Part shown: positions 33,537 through 43,081 of the stretch, in pieces
How the letters are laid out: every line of letters starts with the position of its first letter
Numbering within the stretch: position 1 is the stretch's first letter
Source of the DNA: Clitopilus passeckerianus
Taxonomy: Eukaryota; Basidiomycota; Agaricomycetes; Agaricales; Entolomataceae
Reading direction: 5' to 3'
NCBI GenBank assembly: GCA_944990035.1
Contig: CALYLX010000071.1
Coordinates: 62,001 to 126,000, forward strand
DNA length: 64,000 bases
Notes under the pieces: model-generated
Database searches by the model: none
What the model was told of the DNA's origin: nothing
Seen by the model: the letters and a program-made list of their open reading frames with translations, nothing else
Program-made: the position numbers and the translations under genes

Positions 33537-35980
33537 TCAGACGAATCTCTCTCCTTGCCCCGAATAGAAGGTATTAGTGGTTTCTGAGACGGTATTCGTC
33601 ATCTGGTTCCAGGTCAAATACTTGGAAGAACTAACCTTTTTATACGACGATAAGACTCCTTTGAGTTCCTCGACCCCTTCCTCGCCCATTCGGCCCATGA
33701 TGAATTGATCCTCGAGTCGTGGTAGAAGCCCGTCGATGTAAGAGTTTCGATCAGCCGTCTGGAGTAACCCTACAACGTTCCATCTGGAAAAGATGCGGTA
33801 GTGGCTGTTATCGGCTTTCAATCGCACTGCTGCACTTCGGGAATCATCGCAGGACATTTGGGGCTCTCCATCTTGGGCAAAGGTTTCGCTTTCAGGCTTG
33901 CGGGTGGGGCTATTGCATAGACTACCAAGTTCCATCTCCTCCAGGGCATCTCTGTACCCGTGGCAGAATATTCGATGTTCGATCCCTTCAGCGATGATGT
34001 GGTTATGCCGCTCGCGATCAATATAGAAAATGCCAGATGCTTCTTTGTTTCGTAGGGCATCATATATCGTGAGCTCAAAGTGACGATAGATTAACCAATC
34101 GCCCTTAGTGAGCAGCAGAAGGTCCAGATGCTCGAGGGCAAAGTAATGCTTGAAATAGAGCCTCCTCATCCACATCTCGTACTGGTTGAGCGCGTTACCT
34201 GTTGTTGTCCTTGCTAAAACCAACAGAAATCGCTTCCCGAATGCTACTAAGAGCCTATCGTACACCGCGTTCCATGCAGGATAACGTTTTGATGCCTAAT
34301 GGGACCTTAGAAAATGTCTATTGCGCAGTTGGAAGAATATAAGAGTACGCTCACTTTGCAGCAAAATTGAAACAGCACGGGAATACATCTCACCCAGTGC
34401 GAATCAGAGTGCACGAATGCACTTCCAGACCTATTGTCAAACATCCGCTCCTATTGAAACCCCCATAGATGTTGACAGAGGGATTCTGTTGGTGATGCCA
34501 AGCGGAAATGGCCATCAAAGAGGCGGGATGGGTAGGCTTGACAAGCCACTTTGTCAAATAGGACCTGCAGAGTTCCCATTGTGAGGTTGGCATGTGCCTC
34601 GCCGATATCCAGATGATAGGTACCAGCTCGGACCTTATCAGTGAGAAAATCGTTGAAAGAGGCATGATATGGGCGAAGCCGGTCGTTAGGCTCATCGACT
34701 TCTATTAGAGAATGGAGGTCGTCGAGCAGGAGAAGGGTCGCCCCATTTTCTAGACCTAGCGTTTGATCGATGTAAGCCGGAGTGGCATTTGTCTCGTATG
34801 CGCATAATACCATGCCAATTACGCGAAGCAGATTGGAAGTATCCTCAACAGCTGAAAGGACTAGAGAGTAGAGCGCATCCAGCTCCGTAAATGGAGAGGC
34901 ATCAGAATTTCCGGAACCGGTCACCATGATGATCTGAAGGTGCTGCGTAGGATGGTGTTTCGTTGAAGCAACATACTTCACGACAGTAGATGCATAGATG
35001 AATCGACCAGAGGATTTTGTCACCAATGCTTCCAAAACAGAACTGGAAGGCCAGTCGGCTGGCATATAAGCCTTGAGGGGATGGGTGGCCTTGAGTTCGG
35101 TGAAATGATGCTTGAAGAACAGGTCGATGTCATCATCGGGATCAAATCTATTGTCAAGTACAAGCCATCCGGAAAGCTGGTAATTGTTGGTGGCATTGAA
35201 CACATCCCGAATGTCTCGTTCAGGACGGCTGGCACAGAGAAATATGAGGGGAAGGCGCCTCCGGAGCAGACTTTGAAGAGAGCTTTGAGGAACTCGGAGC
35301 GCCGTTCAGAACTATGGCACTCATCTAACCCATCCACGATGACGACGTTCGAGCGTCCATCCGCCGAGTGGGCGACGCCGGCCAATTGGAGTGGTTTCAC
35401 GATCAGCTGCTGGATCTGGGCTTCAATATCCAGAAGGAAGATCTGAGGAACCGTGACAATAACACTCAAAATAAAGGGACGTGTAGCGGGGAGTGACGAC
35501 ATGAGTTGATAGGCAATGGATGGAACCAGGCGCTCGGCATCACTGCATTCGCCACTGGTTCGTAGAAAGAAGAAGCTCGCAGCCAGATGATAACCTATTT
35601 GTTCGGAGTTTTCTGTAATGGTCTGCGCTATTGCTGACTTCCTAGCACCTGCTGGCCCATACAACCAGAGGATAGGTTGCTCTGCGTGCTCAACCTTTTA
35701 TCCACCGGGTAAGTTGTTGTAGGACCGCCTCACGCGTTCGAGGGAGGCATTTGGGAGGAGGATATCGTACTTTGGAGTTGTGAAATGCTGCGAAGGCTGT
35801 TTGGCGTTCTAGATCCCTTTGGGCTTTGGGGAGGAGTTGTTTTCAGTTTGAGCCTACTAATGGACCATGCAAGAGACACGTACCCTTGTCCAACTTATCA
35901 GGTCCAATGTCCCTTGGAGAGATCGTGTTAAAATTCCCCCCATAGATATGGGTGTTTTGTGCACCATGGAAGAGCGACAT
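33537..35980 (-). pseudogene. NACHT NLR pseudogene with several frame breaks
   Basis: Full-length in outline but broken. Exon 1 (ATG at 35980) is intact: MSLFHGAQNTHIYGGNFN. Exon 2 begins near 35844 and includes FHNSKVRYPPPKCLPRTREA. The frame breaks near 35692 (a stop after TRWIKG), before the P-loop. The P-loop itself reads GPAGARKSAIAQ, with the last conserved Gly changed to Arg. A one-base loss near 35240 breaks CASRPERDIRDVF. The frame then runs to a stop at 34451 (LWGFQ), short of the normal exon end. The last exon (AFGKRFLLVL to the stop at 33537) is open. ATP binding would be lost even without the frameshifts. Confidence 0.8.
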
Positions 35981-36459
35981 GTCGCTAGGTGGCGACTAGA
36001 AGGGGGAGAAAATCTCAGGTTGGCTCTTGGATGGCCTTGGGCGTCTAATTATGTGGCGCTGCATGAGGGACAACTGTTTGCCCTTGCTTGCGATTCGGGC
36101 TGTTGGAATTAGAGTCTTGCGCCCATGGAGGCTGTGGCAGGACCTGCTACGGCGAAATAGCTTTTTGTTTTCTATTTGGACTACAGAATACCGTACAGTA
36201 GTAGGGATCGTGTAGAAGAAGTACTCAACGGAGCATTGGAAGCAGCAGGAAAACAAGGCAACATGAACACGGCTGAGTACGGAAAACTGACGTTATAGAC
36301 GAGTGGATATTTTGGTGATAGAGAATGAAATATGCTGAGGAATAAGGGTATTCAAGGTAATTCAGACGGTCCCTTGTCCCGACTTCGAGCACCAGTGAAT
36401 CGAAAGCTCATACCTCAATGTCACAACATTCCCACGTAGTTGGTTAGCAAGTCTGAGGG

Positions 36460-36823
36460 GTTTTCAAGGATGCTACAAGCCACTTTCCAAGGATTATTAG
36501 AACGAGCTTGTGGTAGATCGCATTCCGGGCGAAAGAATGAGTGGACCACTTCAAAAGCAATTAGTAAGTCGGACATGTTTTGACGAAGGGAGCCTCACTT
36601 TGCGGCAAGGTTCGTAGAGCCGGCATGTAATCAAAATAAGGATCCATCTAATGACCCAAGAGCGCTGTGGTATTGGAGAGCGCTAGGAAGAACAGTTTTA
36701 GCACATTCATAGCAGTGAATGACACCCACCTTTCTCTAACCTGTTGGGCCCCGACGAGATGATGGCGTTACTGAGACTTCCGCCACATATGTTCGTATTT
36801 TGAGCACCATGTAACATTGACAT
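36460..36823 (-). pseudogene. NLR relic: first exon joined to a C-terminal scrap, NACHT deleted
   Basis: From an ATG at 36823 the first exon is kept (MSMLHGAQNTNICGG, ending LEKG before a GTGGGT donor). The next recognisable piece, about 120-300 bases on, is the end of the NACHT exon (a NLAAK-like end before GTGAGG). The start of the final exon follows (NAIYHKLVLIILGKWLVASL), matching the GIYSKLALAFGKWFVSTL region of the intact gene. The whole NACHT core, about 1.3 kb, is missing. It lies directly upstream of the NLR pseudogene at 33537, on the same strand. Confidence 0.6.
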
Positions 36824-37178
36824 TTGAGAACAGGGAAAAGGGTGTGGAAGCTGGGGTGAAAGAATCCAATTGACCTGTATAGCATTGGGTGTCTGTTCGC
36901 GGCAGAGCTTGGGATCCCTCTTACCGCCCTTCCGATGCACAAAAGGGCAGAAATGATAGGAAATTGGTGTAGATTATTTCCTGTACATAATAGAAATTAA
37001 TGGTGGTCACATCTATAGCCACCGTCCTCGTCTGTTTGCTCTCCTAATCACGACGTGCATCTGCAGCGGAAGACACAATACAGTCATGCAAGCGTGGTCC
37101 ATGGAGCTCGCTCGCTGGGCTTCAAGATGGTAATCCTGAGCTGGCTTCGCGTACCCGCCATGGAATCATTGTAGCCTT
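36824..37178. other. Intergenic, no gene recognised
   Basis: About 350 bases between the NLR relic and Isd11. Nothing was recognised. Confidence 0.4.
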
Positions 37179-37608
37179 TCAATCGATGTTGTCCTTCTGC
37201 AAGGTTGCCTCATCTCCCTTCGGTAGTCCTTCCTGTGTTTCCACGGCAAGCTTCCATCCGCCGTACAGCTGATTCACGATTGCACTCCTTCGAAGGACTG
37301 AAAGTTCCTTTGTTGCGTCGGAGTACAGGGTGGTCAATTTTGTGGGGTCCTGTTCTTTCTGCAAAATAAAGTCAATTAATCATTCCTTCCGTAGGTTGGG
37401 AAATAAAATCAAGCAAGGGGTATGATAGGGATTTTTGGGGGAAGAATTGAAGGAAGAAGGGACTAACCTGCAGCTCCGTGAACCTGTCCTCAGTCCTCCT
37501 AACGAAATATTCTCTGAAGTTATACGAGCTGAACGATTTTGATGTCCGTAGGGTAGCATTGTAGAGCTCGGTAATGGCTTTCTTGGTTGGTGCTGCTGCC
37601 GCCGACAT
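37179..37608 (-). CDS. ISD11: Isd11 / LYRM4, iron-sulfur cluster assembly factor
   Basis: LYR-motif protein of the mitochondrial matrix that binds and stabilises the cysteine desulfurase Nfs1 for Fe-S cluster synthesis. Two exons (37608-37468 and 37358-37179) give 106 residues, the usual size. The LYR-type start is ITELYNATLRTSKSFSSYNF, followed by REYFVRRTEDRFTELQ. The second exon holds a helical tail (KELSVLRRSAIVNQLYGGW). The exact LYR triplet reads LYN. An upstream minus-strand frame reaching 37842 is 5' leader or shadow. The ATG at 37608 was chosen because the family begins a few residues before the LYR motif. It shares a 225-base divergent promoter with the gene at 37834. Confidence 0.88.
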
Positions 37609-37833
37609 CGTTGTTGTATTTAAGCCTGCTCGTAGAAGAAGGTGGACTTGAAATGTGGATTCGGAGATGCCGCTGCGAACGTCAACGCTACTGCTGATGA
37701 TGAACAATTGCTTGCACCTGTTTGTCAACACCTTCCGGGATTCAGCTCGGCTCGGCAAACTGCCTCTGATTCCTGCGTCCATGTCAAAGTCCACGAACAA
37801 CTCCTCTGAGTCCTCAGGCTCATAGCACTCCGC

Positions 37834-39794
37834 ATGCGCCAATCTTCGCTTTCCAAGGAGCCCAATTTACTTGTGCACCTGTTCTGCTCTCCATCGTCAC
37901 TATCCCATTCTGCCGCCGATGATCAAGAACTCTTCAGAGAAGCAACAAACTTAATAACTTCTTGTTCCACCCGACTAGCACCTCAAATACGCGTTGGTTC
38001 GTTTGACGATGGCCACGAACCTAGCACTCTAGAATGGGTGAATCCCAGTGCGCAATCTAATAGATCGATCGCCAATGATTTGAAGGGGCCAGCTAGTAGG
38101 TACTTTGGTTTCTTGAGTTTCTCCGCACTTCTCTAAATTTGACAACTCACGGAATTTCCAGCTTACCCTCTACCTGGATATGAATACAGTCTTCCCCCGC
38201 CACGTCATAATATTGACCTTGCCGTCGAACCATCATCGTCCTTTCTGAGAGATGAATACTTATGCCCTCCAGGAGAGGAAGACCTATATCTCCCTAGGAA
38301 GCGGCGGAAGATCGACAGCTCCACCCCCACGGCACGAAGAAGAAGAGTGGGCCTTCGTGAATGGGACACCAGCACAAATCCTTGGGCTGGAGATGTCGAT
38401 ATAGTTGAAGAAGACCAGGAGGTTTTCAGGATCAGCGACCTGGATGAATTCGAATCGACTGATTTCACCTATATAAGAGCCGCCCAGGTCGGCTCGGGGA
38501 TCAAGGAAAGAGCGCTAAAGACGAAGGACCCACCACTGCCTCGGGCGCCGGCCCAAGTTACCAGTCCGATTTTTGGACCAGGTTCATTGTACGAGTTGAT
38601 TCCACAGGTGCGCTTGGCTATCACTGATTCATGATAGCTGCCCTCTGACCTTTCTAGCCTCACTTCCATAAATCGCTTGTCTCACACCACGGCCAATCCA
38701 CGAAGAAACTGAGAGACCCTTCACTTCCGCCATATCAAAAATCAACACCTCAGTACCTACCCCCATACGGCTCGCCGACGACATCTCCTTCTTTATCAAC
38801 GCCATTTAGCGACCCCTACGCACGTACAGCATGGATCGTCCCTATCCGAGGGAGGTTCGCAGGTCCATTCCCGCAGGCAACGTCTGCTGTTCTTCAGCTT
38901 CCCTCCAACTCCGCCGAGCTACCACCAAGATTAGACGCAGGCAGAAACGAAATGCAATGGTCGCCGTCTAGCCTTGTCTCATTTTGGAACTTCTTGCTCC
39001 AAGTGAGAGAGGCGAGACAGGTTGGTAGCATCGGAATTTCACTTCATCTGGGTGTGCCAGAGCATCTGCCTCTAGGCTCTGACACCGTCAGTGTACCCAT
39101 CGGTTTATCCCTACGACAGAGCCAGGAGAGGTCGGGGCTAGAAGTTATGGGCAGCTTTGGGGATGGGCCCGCTACGAGCGACGTCTTTGCTGGCGTACAT
39201 GCCGACGGACAATCGGGCACGGAAGCCAGGGATGGGACGTTGAGTTTGCAGCTGGAAGACGGACAGCTGGGACAGCCAAGGTCCTGGTTTTGTTCGTCTA
39301 CTTCGAACACATCCCTTGTATCCGGGGACCGCCACTCCATCAGGGCCGCAAATTCGACTCTGCAGCAAGAGCATATGATCAGAAGCATGGAGTTGGACGC
39401 GGCTCCCTACCCTGATGTTTTGGACTGTTCTGCCGGTCAAATAGAAGAACAGGACCCTAGTTGCCTTCTGGCGAGGATGGACTACATCAAGGTCTACCAT
39501 GAAGCACGGTATGCGTTCGTTGTCAGAAACGTATTGCACCTATGGGGGTACACCCCCGCTCTGCCTGCCACTGTTCCATCACCTGCAGATGCAATAGGTG
39601 TCGATCCAGAAACGACGGTGGGGAATGCAGCCGCAAAAGCTCTGTGGGTCGGTCACAGGGGAGGCGATGAACATGAAAACACTCTAGGGAAGGGAAAAGA
39701 GGCGAGGGAGAAGGGAGGCAAGAAGGTCAGGTTGCTGAAAGGTGCGAAGCTTCTGCTCGTGGATTCGAGGTCGAAGGGAGTATTGATTTTATGA
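37834..39794 (+). CDS. Hypothetical protein, probably nuclear
   Basis: Three exons (37834-38107, 38162-38607, 38658-39794) join in frame to give about 618 residues. There is no signal peptide or membrane helix. A basic patch (LPRKRRKIDSSTPTARRRRV) near residue 150 looks like a nuclear localisation signal. The middle is Pro/Ser-rich and disordered. The last 60 residues are Lys/Arg/Gly-rich (GKEAREKGGKKVRLLKGAKL). The segment MDYIKVYHEARYAFVVRNVL is predicted helical. The first intron uses a weak donor (GTTTCT); the other frame choices give an early stop. I do not recognise a domain. The gene is divergent from Isd11. Confidence 0.6.
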
Positions 39795-40414
39795 TCATGA
39801 TGAGACTCTTACACGGACATCTTCTGGAAATACCTACTCTATCCACTAACCTCTAGTTTGGCCTCACATCGTAATCTGCACACCTATACTTATTGTAACA
39901 GCCGTAGTCTTCCCAAATTCGAGAGCTCGACTGCGGACGAAGTTGCCTGCCAGTGAGATCTGCGTAGGCTGCGCAGCGCTCTATTCCTGGATCCAGGACT
40001 GCGGACATCCTTATATATTGAACTTGTTCCCCTACTGCTGCTGGATGCCTTCCTTCATTGACATGCATGCATGGCCCCCAATCCGCTGTTTAGCACCTCT
40101 CGAGAAGCCCGAGCGAGGCTCAACATGATGTTATTCAAGCTCGCAATGAAAAAGTCAATGAATCGCCGGAGAGAGAGATGCAGAAGTGGTGCTTCGGACG
40201 ACGGCTCCGTCACTGAACTGGGGATTATTTTGGTACTGGGAAATCGTACGAGCATTGTATGGTAACGGAACGAGGCGTTGACTTTTTTCCGTTCACCTGG
40301 CCAGCCTGCAATGTATTCTCACATGACATTGGGAACATGTCGAGGAAATCAACGTGATTGAACGCCAGTTCATTCATCGTAAATGAATTTATATAAGATG
40401 CTTCACGACTCCAC
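39795..40414. other. Intergenic, no gene recognised
   Basis: About 620 bases between convergent genes. Short frames on both strands have no domain signal. Confidence 0.4.
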
Positions 40415-40759
40415 TTAATACAGTTCCGACCTGCCACTATCTATATCACCCTTATGCTCCCCAATCGGTATCGCTCGGTGTCCTCCATATGACCCATCTA
40501 GACCCCTCTCGAGAGTGTCATTCAATGACAATAGGCTCATTGAGGTCAATGCATAGCAACCTGCTGTCCTCGTGAACAATTTCGATGTATCGTATCTGGC
40601 TGGCCAAATCAGGATCTTGGATGAAGGCTCACCAGACTCCAAGCGTTTAGTTTCGCAGCGAATGAGGCGGTAATCAAGGCGGCTGTAGAATCCCGACAAC
40701 GCTCTGGAATTGGACCCAAACAAACCGCAAAATAAGTACAAAACCAGGTTAGGGGTCAT
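40415..40759 (-). pseudogene. Internally deleted copy of the adjacent F-box gene
   Basis: The frame contains pieces of the neighbouring F-box protein out of context. The start has SGFYSRLDYRLIRCETKRLE, matching the HLHYRLIRCDSNRL part near residue 45 of the gene at 42414. The end has LERGLDGSYGGHRAIPIGEH, matching its extreme C-terminus (LERGPDGSYVGFRPTPYRGH). Roughly 400 residues between these are missing. It sits directly downstream on the same strand, so it looks like a tandem duplicate that lost its middle. The open frame of 114 codons may be expressed but is unlikely to be functional. Confidence 0.6.
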
Positions 40760-40783
40760 CTAAACCCACCATTAGTTGGTAAA

Positions 40784-42414
40784 CTAGAGCAGACTCCTCT
40801 TGACTCTGGCGCTGCTCCAGCTGGTGATATCGATATCCTCATGGCCCCTGTATGGTGTGGGTCTGAACCCCACGTAGGATCCATCCGGTCCTCTCTCGAG
40901 GGTCATCCATTCAGGAAGATCCTTCAGAGTCCGGGAGCGGCTGTACAAGACTGCTACAAACTTGAGCGTGGGTATAGCGTTGGTTAGCGCCCGTAAGGGG
41001 GGTATGGCTTCATCATCATTGTCTCCCAGACCTTCCACCAGCCCCTCAAAACTCCACGACTCAAGATCGACGTAATAGAAATGTGTGAGGTTTGGCATGC
41101 CTTTGAGAATTCCAATAATTTCATGCTGATTGTGAATCTATGGCATCCAATTTCAGTCTATGGTCGAAATGAAAAGATTGCGTCTAAACGTACGGTCACC
41201 TCGTCGAATGGGGGGTCACCATTGAGCAAGGCCAAGCGTTCGATGTCCATGGAGTAGCACAGGAGATTTTTGAGCATTCCGTATCCATAATAGTTCCAGA
41301 TCGTCAGGATTAAGGACTTAATCCCCCCTACATGCTTCAAAAGAAAGTTATCCGGCATTGGATCTACCAGCACGAGGTCGTCCTCATCCAGCATGATGTT
41401 TAAATGCTCGAGCGTGGGTATTAGCCTCTGAGGAGCCTTGCAGTCCCGAAGTATCGGATTCCACGTTACTTCGAGTGTTCTGAGTTGCATGTTCGCGTAG
41501 TCGATATCTGGTGGAGCCCAACTACCGAGGCTGAGAGACTCGATGGCGGGATGAGCTTCGAAAAATTCCCCCTCTGCACCAAGCAAGAAGCAGGCAGGTA
41601 TATCAAGATGCTTGAGGCTCGGCCAATGGGTATTTTTGAACGTTTGTTGTAATATCTCGTTCAGTTCGTTGTGTTCCTCCACACCGTCGAGGTAGATGCG
41701 CAGGTCTTGCAGATGAGCTTGCGAGGCTATAGTCTGTGCTAAACTTTGAATGACCGGCATGTATTCTGCGCTGGTCCGCCTATCAAACTCCTGATCGGAG
41801 AAAGAGAAATGGGTCAAACCACACAGGTTCCAGACCTATACAGAGGGGCCTCAGCACGAAACCAAAGATAAAACGGGATACGAGCACACCGGGCAATGAG
41901 TGAGACCCACAAACTCTTCCTCTGATGGCACATACGTTGCTGGTAGATGCATCTTGACTTCCCGGATCGCTGGGCATGTCAAGCACAGAGCATCGAACAA
42001 CTCCTTCGGAGGCCAAGTGGCGGCTGTCCATTCAAAGCGTTTTAGATTCTTCATGAGCCCAGTGGCGGCAACCAGTTCTACTCGAATCGTTTCGTCATCT
42101 ATCCTGTCGCATTTGTATGCAGTTTGGTGCAGAGAACTGGGAATGATGCCGGCGTCCTTAAGGCCAGTAGTCGAGAACACCCTACTTTGGTCGACCACCT
42201 CAAGATATCGAATACGCCGTGCCAAATGCGGATGTTGTATGAGAGCTCTCCAGACGTCTAAACGGTTCGAATCGCACCGAATGAGGCGGTAATGAAGATG
42301 ATCGGGAACGATGATGTCGTAGAATTCTTTGGACACAACGGCCAAGGCAAGGAGATCGCTCGGGCCATCGATGCAGGAGATAATAGTATTCAACAACTCG
42401 CGGGGAAGCTCCAT
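40784..42414 (-). CDS. F-box protein
   Basis: Likely substrate-binding subunit of an SCF ubiquitin ligase. Three exons (42414-41911, 41835-41194, 41137-40784) give 499 residues. The N-terminal F-box is clear: LPRELLNTIISCIDGPSDLL, then ALAVVSKEFYDII. The rest is built of irregular leucine-rich segments (IRYLEVVDQS, HLQDLRIYLDG, LEHLNIMLDEDDL, IKSLILTIWNYYG). Introns are 75 and 56 bases with good ends. Target unknown. The gene appears intact. Confidence 0.8.
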
Positions 42415-43081
42415 TCGCAGTGCGTCCTATGTGAAGTTTGAAAGCTATGGAGTAATCTTGCAATGGCGGTTGGGAACACCTGGAAGGGTGGCGGCGTGAG
42501 AAACACACTGGATGGATGTGCTACAGTACCCTGTTTACAAGCAGACTAATGGAAAGCAGTGACCACAAGATGGTACCATCGTGGACGTTGCGTCAAACGA
42601 CTTCGTTTTCTCGTACTCAAGGGAAAAAAAAGGTAGATGAACACCTGGTATTCTAGACCCGAGCAACTTTCGAATGATAAACAAAGGAACGAAGGGCATG
42701 GTGAGGGAGAAACAAGGAAGGAGAAAAAGAAGAAAAAATCTGCTATTCCAATACATGACGACAGTCTCCTTCCACCTCAGCTTCAATGGACAAAAGAGTG
42801 TTAAAAAGAGGGATGGTAAGGGTGAAAAGGAGCAGAAGATATGGAGCCGCATGAGAAAACTGATGTAAGGATACAGGAAGCGGTAACAGCTGAAAACATC
42901 GACATAGAATGTCTTGTCCCTGCACAATCCCGTTACATCGGTCCCAAATCGTTGCTCTTCTCCGATATAGAATCGCAGACGCTGGCGTGCGACAGTCTTG
43001 AAGCACAGAATCCGAGAACCTCGGGACCGTTGTCCATAGTGTTGTATGACAATGAGTGGAAACATTGTACATTTCGGAAGG
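42415..43081. other. Intergenic, 3' flank of the Smg7-like gene and F-box promoter
   Basis: About 670 bases. A long minus-strand frame (42535-43152) runs into the 3' end of the Smg7-like gene. It is pyrimidine-rich with no domain and is probably 3' untranslated sequence. Confidence 0.4.

Noticed and set aside
34440..34490. A second NIYGGFN-like string inside the minus-strand NLR pseudogene
   Set aside because: It is in a different frame from the gene, and the DNA aligns with the C-terminal part of the other NLRs, not with their first exon. Treated as coincidence.
37372..37842. Longer minus-strand frame covering the Isd11 start
   Set aside because: The Isd11 family starts at the internal Met (37608). 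The extra upstream part has no targeting-peptide character.
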